Positions 55,279 through 63,015 of a DNA stretch of 64,000 bases are shown in pieces. The stretch lies in the NCBI RefSeq assembly GCF_902170565.1, contig NZ_CABHXX010000098.1:1-64000 (forward strand). The letters run 5' to 3'. How positions within the stretch are numbered: position 1 is the first letter of the stretch; every line of letters begins with the position of its first letter. The notes beneath the pieces are model-generated. The model did not search any database. It worked only from the letters and a program-made list of their open reading frames with translations, and had not been told where the DNA came from. The DNA comes from Yersinia thracica. GTDB lineage: Bacteria > Pseudomonadota > Gammaproteobacteria > Enterobacterales > Enterobacteriaceae. Position numbers and translations under genes: made by a program.

Positions 55279-56853
55279 TCACACTGGCTTAATAGGCCGC
55301 GTCATCAATTGCATCACGTTTTCTTCATTAGCCTCATGCGCCGATAACTCGCCGGTCAATTGCCCCGAGCGCATGGTGAGAATACGGTCACTGACGGCAA
55401 GCACTTCCGGTAAATCTGAGGAAATCAGAATGATCGCAACGCCCTTTGCCGCCATATCACGCAACAACCGGTGGACATCCGCTTTTGCGGCAATATCGAC
55501 TCCGCGCGTCGGTTCATCGACAATCAAGAGTGCCGGGTTCTGGGCCATCCAACGCGCCAGTACCACCTTTTGCTGATTGCCACCCGACAACGTGGCAATG
55601 TCGGCCCCTAAACTGACGGCACGCAGGTTTAGCTGTTGTTTATAATCAAGAAAAGAAGCCCGCTCACGTTGCCTTTCAATAAAGTGGCGGGCGGCGCGGA
55701 AAGGTGAATAGATAATCGCGAAATTTTCTTCTACCGATAGCGACATAAACAAAGCTTGCTGCTTACGGTCTTCCGGCACCAGGCCGATACCGGCGGCAAT
55801 GGCATCGCGCGGGGAAGAGGGATGGTAAGCTTTCCCCTGAACACGTAATGTCCCGCTACCTATTGGATCTGCACCAAATAACAGCCGGGCAATTTCCGTT
55901 CTTCCCGCCCCCACCAGCCCGGCAAAACCGACAATTTCGCCTGCTTTCACGGTAAAACTGACCTGACGGACAGAGACGCGATCGGCTCCAGCAGATGCAC
56001 TCGACAGGTTTTCAACTTCCAGAATATTGTCGCCAGTCACGCCGCGTACAGAGCGGTCAAACTCGGCTAAATCGCGCCCCACCATCAGCCGGACAAGATT
56101 ATCAACTGAGACATCTTTAACTTCGCCCTGCCCGACCAGTTGGCCGTCTCTTAATACGCTGTAGGTCTGGCATAGTGCGGTAATTTCTTCAAGGCGGTGG
56201 CTGACATAAATAACAGCAACCCCGCTTTCAGAAATGGTACGCACCACCTGTTTTAATTTTTCGACTTCAGCTGGACTTAATGCTGCGGTCGGCTCATCCA
56301 TGATAATTAATTGAGGTTTGGATGTGAGCGCCCGGGCTATTTCCACCAACTGCTGTTCAGCAATACTTAATTCAGCAATTTTGCGTAACGGATTGATAGA
56401 CACGCCAAGCAGTGCCAAGACCTGGCGCGCGTCATTCACGATGGCTTTCCAGCGGACAAAACCAAATCGATTTACCGGCAAATGTCCGGCGAAAATAGTT
56501 TCGGCTACGGTTAAATCCGGGAACAGACTAAATTCCTAATGGATAGTGGTAATACCGGCTTTCCAGGCATCAAGTGGTTTATTAAATGAGGTTGTCCGGC
56601 CCTGTAAAATAATACTGCCGCCATCCGGTTGATGTACCCCACTTAATATATTAATTAGCGTCGATTTCCCCGCACCGTTTTCGCCTAATAGCGCTCTTAT
56701 TTCCCCTGCTCGCAGAGAAAAAGAGACGTTATTCAGCACGGTCTGACCAAAAAATAACTTGGTCAGATTCCGAATGCTAATATATTCATCGCTATCCCGA
56801 CTCACTGCTGGAGAATCGGGGTGTGAATATAATAATAAAGTCTCGAGCGACAT
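55279..56853 (-). pseudogene. Sugar ABC transporter ATPase (RbsA type), interrupted by an amber codon
   Basis: The reading frame from 56853 to 55279 is continuous in one phase (525 codons) except for a single TAG at codon 106 (minus strand 56538-56536). The text around it is AGITTIH-stop-EFSLFPDLT, where the family has IHQE; one CAG-to-TAG change explains it. The missing glutamine is the Q-loop residue of the first nucleotide-binding domain. Walker A (GENGAGKST) precedes it; a signature (LSIAEQQLVEIARAL), Walker B (IIMDEPTAAL) and a second domain follow. Unless an amber suppressor exists, transport is lost. Confidence 0.88.
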
Positions 56854-57821
56854 TATTTTACAAGTCCAATACGTTCTGCATCATTCAGATTTTTGCTGGT
56901 AATAGCGACAGGGCTAACTAAAACGTCTGCTGTTGCCGGGCGTGCACCGGTGCGGATGTAATCGGTCAAGATTTTTACCGCTTCACGGCCTTGCTTTCCT
57001 GGGTACTGATCAACTGTCCCCGTTAATACACCATCCCGCACCGCTTTCAGGGCATCGGTTGAACCATCGTAACCAAAGATAGCAATTTTGCCTTTCAAGC
57101 CGCGTGCTTCAACCGCCTGAGCAGCACCCAATGCGCTATCATCATTGCCTGCAACAATCACTGTTGGGGGATTTGCCAAACCGGTTAATAGATTTTCTGT
57201 CACAGATAAGCCCTGGTCGCGGTTAAAGCGCGCAGTTTGCTCGGCAACAAATTTGTAAAGCTCAGGGTGCTTATCTAATGTGTCGTGCACGCCCTTACTA
57301 CGGTCATTTGCTGTTTTATCGCCTGGGATTCCCTGCAAGTTAATAATCGTGGCTCCCTGAGGGAATAATTTTTCGACTGCCTCGCCTTGGCGCTGTGCGC
57401 CGATTAAATTATCTGCTGCCACATTGGCAATAACTTCGGGTACTCCATTGACCGGGCGGTCAATGGTCACAACTGAAATACCTTCTTTAATTGCCGTACG
57501 CAATACGGGTGCCAGAGCAGTTGCATCAGCGGGGGCGATAATAATGCCGTCAACCCCTTGAACAATTGCTGCTTCAATATCAGCAATTTGTTTAGGCGCA
57601 CTTAATTGACCATCAGAGCGAATAATTTTTACATTACCCAATGTGTTAGCTTCAGCTTCAAGTTGTTCTTGGAGAAAAACAAAATGCGGGAAACTGTATG
57701 ATAATGCTGAGACTAAAATCGTCACCGGCGCATCTTTGCCTTTCGGCGCAGCATTCGCTGAAAATGCAAAGGTGCTTAATGTAATAGCTAATGTTGTCAT
57801 TAAATAAGTTACTTTACGCAT
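56853..57821 (-). CDS. Periplasmic sugar-binding protein (RbsB type)
   Basis: The 322-aa type I periplasmic-binding protein has a signal peptide (MRKVTYLMTTLAITLSTFAF, cleavage near ANA/AP) and the family hinge and ligand motifs GVDGIIIAPADATAL, VVTIDRPVNG and VIVAGNDDSALGA. It captures a sugar for the adjacent ABC importer and is the first gene of the operon, so it is expected to be most abundant. GGGGAGG lies ten bases before the ATG. Confidence 0.92.
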   Translation of the reverse strand: MRKVTYLMTTLAITLSTFAFSANAAPKGKDAPVTILVSALSYSFPHFVFLQEQLEAEANTLGNVKIIRSDGQLSAPKQIADIEAAIVQGVDGIIIAPADATALAPVLRTAIKEGISVVTIDRPVNGVPEVIANVAADNLIGAQRQGEAVEKLFPQGATIINLQGIPGDKTANDRSKGVHDTLDKHPELYKFVAEQTARFNRDQGLSVTENLLTGLANPPTVIVAGNDDSALGAAQAVEARGLKGKIAIFGYDGSTDALKAVRDGVLTGTVDQYPGKQGREAVKILTDYIRTGARPATADVLVSPVAITSKNLNDAERIGLVK

Positions 57822-58197
57822 AAGAATATACCTCCCCGCACATATAAGATTATCTAATATATTAAAATTAGAAAAACATGAATAAAATGATTAATTAAAA
57901 TCGCCGCACTACTTTTGGTAAAACAATAGAATTTGACTATATCATGCGAATGATAATTTAAAATGGCCGTTCTTCATAACATTTTCATATTTAAATATTC
58001 GAAAAATAGGATATCTATTTCAATAAAAGTATTAACTAAAGAACATAATGATATTTACGATGTGATTGCGGAAAAATAATATGGATCGGGGTTACCAATA
58101 AACCTGAACAAGACCAATGATGATAGCGGAATGCTTGATGTCGACCAAAGGAACAGGATAAGTGGCGCACATGACTGTCGCGCCCCCAACTAAACCC
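57822..58197 (-). other. AT-rich promoter region of the sugar operon
   Basis: This 376-bp stretch carries no credible gene. It is AT-rich and must hold the promoter of the minus-strand operon. No regulator gene is adjacent, and I found no convincing operator dyad. Confidence 0.4.
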
Positions 58198-58400
58198 TCA
58201 ATATTCCTGATCAACAATCAGCCGTTTGCCCAGCATGATGCTGTCTTGGGTTTCGTAATCGAGTTTTTCATACATGCCGATTACTGCATCATTGTCTTCG
58301 CGCACCATAATATTCAGCTTCGGGCAGCCGCGGGCAATGAGTTTCTTTTCCAGCCGGCTGATCAGCGCATTGGCAAAGCCAATTTAAACTCTGGGGCTAA
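58198..58400 (-). pseudogene. ypeA: Truncated ypeA-like GNAT acetyltransferase remnant
   Basis: On the minus strand the last 60-odd codons of a YpeA-like protein can be read: [20 protein letters not shown], then [19 protein letters not shown], ending [11 protein letters not shown] and a stop at 58198-58200. Upstream of this the frame breaks near 58385 (a PEFK trace is in another phase) and the N-terminal part is missing. In E. coli ypeA lies beyond yfeY, so this is the ancestral neighbour cut on its 5' side. An 82-codon plus-strand frame here is only its shadow. Confidence 0.82.
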
Positions 58401-58650
58401 CTGGGATTAATACTATATTTTCAATAAAAATCAAAATATTATACAAACAAAGAATTGCAGAACACGAGGTTGAATTGCAGTATTGTGCGTTATAAGTGTG
58501 GCAAGATTGTGGCGTAGTAACATCAAGATTTAGTGTAAGATTTTTCCTGTTCCTCTACCGCGATGTCTTTTAATCACTCTGCAAATATTGCACTCATCTG
58601 AAACCCGATGCGATCCAATGCAAGAAGCATGGTCGCAAGATGGAGTGCTT
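58401..58650. other. Left junction of the plasmid-like integrated element
   Basis: Chromosomal similarity (ypeA) ends near 58400 and plasmid-type genes start at 58651. The junction must lie in this AT-rich interval. No integrase, tRNA or obvious direct repeat marks it within the window. Confidence 0.5.
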
Positions 58651-58968
58651 ATGCAAGACTTAATGACCGCCGAACAACTTTCTAAAATCATCCATAAAAC
58701 CGTGGCCAGTATCCGCAGCGATGCCACACGCAATCCTATTTCATTACCACCTATCTGCCGATTACCCAATACTAAGCGCTTATTGTGGCGCTTGGAAGAT
58801 GTAGAACAATGGTTGGCTTGCCATGTGTGTACTCCACAGCAACCTCCCCTACCCAGCTCAATAAATCTTGTTGTTCCTGCCAAGCGTGGCCGCCCAACAA
58901 AAGCGGAGCAAATCGCCCGCAACAAAAAAAGATCGGTACTGCCGATAGCTCTTAAAACCGGACGATAA
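58651..58968 (+). CDS. Small helix-turn-helix DNA-binding protein upstream of trfA
   Basis: The 105-aa protein begins MQDLMTAEQLSKIIHKTVAS, a typical excisionase/AlpA-like winged helix start, continues with RLPNTKRLLWRLEDVEQWL, and ends in a basic AT-hook-like KRGRPTKAEQIARNKK. The ATG at 58651 has GGAG six bases upstream. It directly precedes the replication initiator and may regulate it. Function is inferred from fold and context only. Confidence 0.65.
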   Translation: MQDLMTAEQLSKIIHKTVASIRSDATRNPISLPPICRLPNTKRLLWRLEDVEQWLACHVCTPQQPPLPSSINLVVPAKRGRPTKAEQIARNKKRSVLPIALKTGR

Positions 58969-58972
58969 TCTG

Positions 58973-59860
58973 GTGAGTGATATTGAAATTAAGTCTTCCC
59001 TTCTCGCTCGCGTTCAAAAGATGCAAGCCAATTCGCCAAAGAGAAGTAAGCAAAAATCTAATGATAGACAGTTAATGCCTCTTCATCTCCCTAAAATTGG
59101 CGATTCTTACCGTGCTATGCCAAATCACATAGCCCGCTCAAGCCTTTTTGCACCTATAGGAGCCAAGCCAAAGCAGGTATACAGAAATGCGATTCTTGTC
59201 AGCCGCAAAGATGCAGTAATTAAGTTTTGGGGTGAACAGCTAGACGAATCTCAAGCTGATGTTTGGATGCAGGTAATGTTTGAAGCATCAAAACTTCCAT
59301 TAGGTGAGCCTGTCGTCATCAAGAGAGCCAGATTTCTTCAAGCCATAGGTCGCAATACCAGTGGTGCAAACTATGAGTGGTTAGACCGGAGTATGAAAAG
59401 CCTCGCGTTCGCCATGCTAGTTATTGAGGTCAATACCAAAAGCGGCGCAAACAAACTAACAATTGGAACAACAGCAGCATTACATATGATTGATAACTTT
59501 GATTATGACAGTGCATTGCAAGTCTATACGCTAAGGATAGATCCACGTTGGCATCAAATGTACCGAAACAGAGAGTTTTCACTGATTGAATGGGATAAGA
59601 GACTGAGATTCAGTAACAAGCAAGATATGGCGAAAGCATTGCAACGATTAATTTCCACATCCAATGATGAAATTCAATACTATTCTCTTGATTGGCTTAA
59701 AGAAAAATTTGTTTATACCGGACGCCTTAGAGATTTTAGGCAAGCGGTGGAAAAAGCAATGAATGATCTAACTCGCCTGAATTTTATAACCGAAGGCCGG
59801 ATTGATATTAGCGCCAAAGGTAACACGCAAGTAGTATGGCGCAGGCTAAAAAGTTCGTAG
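58973..59860 (+). CDS. trfA: TrfA-type plasmid replication initiator
   Basis: The 295-aa protein resembles IncP TrfA: a basic N-terminal segment, then YRAMPNHIARSSLFAPIG, WMQVMFEASKLPLGEPVVI, and a C-terminal winged-helix half with LRFSNKQDMAKALQRLIS and FRQAVEKAMNDLTRL. TrfA binds origin iterons and recruits host DnaB. The GTG start comes 4 bp after the previous stop. Four iteron-like repeats begin inside its last codons. Confidence 0.82.
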   Translation: MSDIEIKSSLLARVQKMQANSPKRSKQKSNDRQLMPLHLPKIGDSYRAMPNHIARSSLFAPIGAKPKQVYRNAILVSRKDAVIKFWGEQLDESQADVWMQVMFEASKLPLGEPVVIKRARFLQAIGRNTSGANYEWLDRSMKSLAFAMLVIEVNTKSGANKLTIGTTAALHMIDNFDYDSALQVYTLRIDPRWHQMYRNREFSLIEWDKRLRFSNKQDMAKALQRLISTSNDEIQYYSLDWLKEKFVYTGRLRDFRQAVEKAMNDLTRLNFITEGRIDISAKGNTQVVWRRLKSS

Positions 59861-59939
59861 TTGCGTCGCGCTTTTTTCGTAGTTGAATCGCTTTTCATCG
59901 TAGTTGCATCGCGTTTTTTCGTAGTTGCATCGCGCTCTA
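59854..59939 (+). repeat. Four iteron-like repeats, candidate replication origin
   Basis: TCGTAGTTGNNTCGC occurs at 59855, 59877, 59898 and 59919, a period of 21-22 bp or two helical turns. T-rich spacers separate them. The first unit spans the trfA stop codon. A repeat of this kind directly after a TrfA gene suggests an iteron origin; an AT-rich unwinding region may follow. Confidence 0.75.
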
Positions 59940-60154
59940 TATTTTGTAACCCGCATGTAGCCTGCTTTCCAGAGCAGCAAAATGTTCTCTACCTTATTTC
60001 TACCAATAACTACCCTGACTTAGATAAAAATCAGGGATAACAAACGCAGGTTTGAGAGTAAGAGTGGCGACTCAAATCCAGTTTCAATACGTTTTACGCC
60101 AGAGAAAGGCGCTATGATGAAGCTAACGCGAATACCCACAGTAGGTTGATCAAG
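59940..60154. other. Spacer after the iterons
   Basis: Non-coding. It contains a dyad CCCTGA...TCAGGG at about 60013-60036 and presumably the promoter of the ribbon-helix-helix gene. DnaA boxes were not identified with confidence. Confidence 0.35.
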
Positions 60155-60424
60155 ATGAAACAGACGATATCAATCAAGATCGCCCCAGAAATGAAAGACA
60201 GACTGGCGCAGCTTGCTCTCACGAAAGACCGCTCAATACACTGGTTATTGACGCAGGCTATTACGCGCTATGTAGAACAAGAGGAAAGGCGGGAATCGAT
60301 CAAGGCTGCATCACTAGATGCCTGGATAAACTTTCAAATGACAGGAGTTGGAGTTCCATCAAAGGATGTTTGTGATTGGTTGTCCGATTTAGCACAAGGG
60401 AAATATCGAAACCCACCGCTCTGA
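60155..60424 (+). CDS. Ribbon-helix-helix (CopG/Arc type) protein
   Basis: The 89-aa protein starts MKQTISIKIAPEMKDRLAQL and continues ALTKDRSIHWLLTQAITRYV, a ribbon-helix-helix domain, followed by a short helical tail. Such proteins act as antitoxins or plasmid copy/partition regulators. No toxin frame follows in the next 200 bp, so a free-standing regulator is as likely as half of a toxin-antitoxin pair. The ATG at 60155 is preferred over the TTG at 60146. Confidence 0.7.
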   Translation: MKQTISIKIAPEMKDRLAQLALTKDRSIHWLLTQAITRYVEQEERRESIKAASLDAWINFQMTGVGVPSKDVCDWLSDLAQGKYRNPPL

Positions 60425-60640
60425 GATGATAAATAAAGGAGTCCTCTCTAGTTTAGTTATCAACATACTTCGGCGGAAGAAACCAAATTTCGAGAGGACA
60501 GGCAGGTATTAACCCACTAACAATTATAGTGCTGAGTTTTTTCAAAGCAATTTCTGTAGCACAGAATGCAATCCAATTTTAAAAGTGAAAATCAAAGGCA
60601 CCTTATTAATGATTCTGTTTTGCTATCATAATGCTAAATT

Positions 60641-61360
60641 TTAGCGGCTAAAATTTAAGTTTTGCGGGCAAAATGAATCAATATTAAAAGATGAGTTATA
60701 TTTATCATCTTTTCTGCTCTCTAATTCTAATTTATCAATTTCGTTCGTTATAGTGGATAAAAGGTCTAACTCAATAAGTTCTGGAGTTAATAATTCACTG
60801 TTTAAAATCTTACGAACATTCTTGAAATAAATATCACAGATATAAATGCCTACACCTTCAAGTTGAGTTTTTCTGTCTGTTATTAAGTGAAATCTATAAG
60901 CCGCTACAGCTCTGGCTAAATCTGCAATGGTCAATGTCTCTGTATAACCCAAATTTGCCGATATGGTTATTGCCGTTGAAAACTCTTTTAGTGGTGATGA
61001 CGCCGATATCATTGGATGCGTTCGCATACAGGCCACCAATTGGCTGGTATGCCCCCACAGAGCCGCCCACAGCCCTCCTGGGCCATATTGATACACTATC
61101 TCTATGTCATCAAAGAACATTTTGAGATCAGCTAAGGTCTTCTTTGTTATCGATTGATCGCCTTTAGCTATCGGATACCACTTCTTCGATGTTGTTGTTT
61201 CCGGAATCTCTTTCCCATCGATTCTCATACTCTCGGTACGCAGATCAAACCATTTGGCGAATTGATTTGGATTGGTTGTATTAGTTCTTCGCATTAACTC
61301 TTGCATCAGAAAAGTAGTACGAACCTTATCCCTTTCGATTAACTCTTTTTTCGAAAACAT
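60641..61360 (-). CDS. Unrecognised 239-aa protein of the integrated element
   Basis: I do not recognise this protein. It is the only minus-strand gene in the element. The N-terminal third (NPNQFAKWFDLR and KKWYPIAKGDQSITKKTLAD) has the look of a helix-turn-helix with the W-Y-x-G pattern of phage-type repressors. The middle (YGPGGLWAALWGHTSQLVAC) is aromatic-rich, and the C-terminal half is helical and charged. Composition is more AT-rich than the chromosomal genes. It could be a cargo or regulatory gene. Confidence 0.6.
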   Translation of the reverse strand: MFSKKELIERDKVRTTFLMQELMRRTNTTNPNQFAKWFDLRTESMRIDGKEIPETTTSKKWYPIAKGDQSITKKTLADLKMFFDDIEIVYQYGPGGLWAALWGHTSQLVACMRTHPMISASSPLKEFSTAITISANLGYTETLTIADLARAVAAYRFHLITDRKTQLEGVGIYICDIYFKNVRKILNSELLTPELIELDLLSTITNEIDKLELESRKDDKYNSSFNIDSFCPQNLNFSR

Positions 61361-61465
61361 ATAGTGAGTTCACTCATAAGGTGTAGGAATTTTAAATAAT
61401 ACTACCATGCAAACTAACCAAGTCCAGATAATAATAAATCATCCAATGTTAATTGAGCCAAGTTT

Positions 61466-61696
61466 ATGAAAAGTAATTTCGATATATTGATTGAAACGCA
61501 TGGAGCAGTGATAACACTGGAGCAACTCGCGGCCATTTTAAGTAGAAAACCAGAAGGTCTAAGAATGGCGTTATTGCAACCCAAAGAGCCTTGGGCCAAG
61601 AAGTTAAATGACAAGAAATTTTATGTCGGTAGAAGAATGTATTTCCCAACAGAAACAGTTTCAGAGGTAATTTCAGGCGACTTTCTATCACCATGA
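61466..61696 (+). CDS. Small helix-turn-helix plasmid protein
   Basis: The 76-aa protein has ITLEQLAAILSRKPEGLRMA followed by FYVGRRMYFPTETVSEVI, the layout of small winged-helix DNA-binding proteins carried next to conjugation genes. It resembles in plan the 105-aa protein before trfA. It lies just before the 11-bp repeat array and the trb genes, which it may bind or regulate. Confidence 0.6.
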   Translation: MKSNFDILIETHGAVITLEQLAAILSRKPEGLRMALLQPKEPWAKKLNDKKFYVGRRMYFPTETVSEVISGDFLSP

Positions 61697-61746
61697 AAAG
61701 TTAAATTACGATATATCGTTTACTCATATTTATATCTTATTTAATT

Positions 61747-61834
61747 TTCTTGGATATATCTTGGATTAATCTTGATTTCATCTTGGTTCTATCTCGGTTT
61801 TATCTTGCTCGAATCTTGGTTTTATCTTGATTGA
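61747..61834. repeat. Array of seven to eight exactly phased 11-bp direct repeats
   Basis: ATCTTG (or ATCTCG) begins at 61758, 61769, 61780, 61791, 61802, 61813 and 61824, always 11 bases apart, with a degenerate unit TTCTTG at 61747. The consensus is ATCTTGGTTTT. Eleven bases is about one helical turn, so a protein would see every copy on one face. It lies between the small helix-turn-helix gene and trbJ. Confidence 0.9.
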
Positions 61835-62026
61835 GAAATATGTCTTGAAAACAAACTGGCAGATACGAGGGCAAGATAGGTGAAGTTAGCTAACCAGCAA
61901 GCTGGTTATCAATCTTCACTCTCCCTTATTCGCACCTTCGGCGCTCAACGGGGATCTTGCTCTGCGAGGCAAAAGTATTGGGCCTGTTATCTCCCGACAC
62001 ATGCCCTCATCACAGCGGAGAAAAAT

Positions 62027-62812
62027 ATGCATTGCACTAAGTTAGCGATAGCAACCAAGTTCACATTAGTCATCTTCATGGCGTCCACTGCCGTTTTCCC
62101 TGTTTCAAAAATTCAAGCGGCAGGGGCGGGTATCCCAGTGATGGATGTCACCAACCTCTCGCAAAACATCATGACCGCGATGGAAAGCGTGGCTCAAACG
62201 CTAAAACAAATTGAGCAATATAAAACCCAATTACAGCAGTACGAAAACATGCTGCAAAACACCGCTGCACCTGCGGCATATATCTGGGATCAGGCCAACA
62301 GCACCATCAACCAGTTGATGAGCGCAATTGATACTCTGAGTTACTACAAACAGCAGGTCGGCAACATTGATGCTTACTTGGCTAAATACCAGAACATCAA
62401 TTTTTACCGGACATCCCCCTGCTTCAGCAGCAATAGCTGCACACCCGAACAGATGCAAATCATGCTGAATTCGCAAACCTATGGCTCAGAAGCACAAAAG
62501 AGGGCCAATGATGCGGTGCTTCGTGGTGTAGATCAGCAGCAAACCGCCTTACAAAATGATGCACGCCAATTAGTCCACTTACAGCAACAAGCTCAGGGCG
62601 CGACTGGACAGATGGCTGCAATCCAGTACGCCAATCAGTTAGCCAGTGCCCAAACTAATCAATTACTGCAAATCAGGGGGCTGTTAGTCGCCCAACAAAA
62701 TGCTGATGCCACCCGTTCCGCAGTTATTACAGATAGGGAAGCCCAGCAAGCAGCTGCTTCCCTTCATCTACGCAGAGGCTCATTTAAGAAAAGCCCCCCT
62801 GGAAGCTGGTGA
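62027..62812 (+). CDS. trbJ: Conjugal transfer protein TrbJ
   Basis: The 261-aa exported protein has a signal peptide (LAIATKFTLVIFMASTAVF, cleavage near QAAG), long coiled-coil stretches (QTLKQIEQYKTQLQQYENML) and the strongly conserved QTYGSEAQKRANDAVLRGVD and QYANQLASAQTNQLLQIRGL of IncP TrbJ, a VirB5-like pilus-tip component. The ATG at 62027 has CGGAG upstream; the longer frame from 61880 is unsupported. Its last residues, GSFKKSPPGSW, echo the end of the next protein. Confidence 0.9.
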   Translation: MHCTKLAIATKFTLVIFMASTAVFPVSKIQAAGAGIPVMDVTNLSQNIMTAMESVAQTLKQIEQYKTQLQQYENMLQNTAAPAAYIWDQANSTINQLMSAIDTLSYYKQQVGNIDAYLAKYQNINFYRTSPCFSSNSCTPEQMQIMLNSQTYGSEAQKRANDAVLRGVDQQQTALQNDARQLVHLQQQAQGATGQMAAIQYANQLASAQTNQLLQIRGLLVAQQNADATRSAVITDREAQQAAASLHLRRGSFKKSPPGSW

Positions 62813-62822
62813 GGACAACACG

Positions 62823-63002
62823 ATGATCATAAAAATCGGTTTTGCCGTTGCGGTATTAGTCCTTAGCGGATGCGATAACTCAAAAAACAATCAGTCATGC
62901 AGTGATGTGCGCCACATGGAGGACTCCCCCCAACGTCGGGAGCTAGCTTCCAAATGTCTTCGTAAGGGCGAATTCAAGAAAAGCCCTTCCCAAAGTTGGT
63001 AA
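62823..63002 (+). CDS. trbK: TrbK-like entry-exclusion lipoprotein
   Basis: The 59-aa protein has a hydrophobic start and lipobox VLSGC (Cys near residue 17), then a small cysteine-containing tail. A small lipoprotein between trbJ and trbL is TrbK/Eex, which blocks entry of a like plasmid into the host. It starts 10 bp after trbJ. The C terminus GEFKKSPSQSW parallels the end of TrbJ. Confidence 0.8.
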   Translation: MIIKIGFAVAVLVLSGCDNSKNNQSCSDVRHMEDSPQRRELASKCLRKGEFKKSPSQSW

Positions 63003-63015
63003 TGGAGCAAATAAA

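Noticed and set aside
58162-58410. 82-codon plus-strand frame
   Set aside because: It is the shadow of the ypeA remnant, whose minus-strand peptide is clearly homologous.
61747-61834. CRISPR array
   Set aside because: The 11-bp units are contiguous with no unique spacers and no cas genes are present. The same applies to the 15-, 17- and 18-bp repeats.
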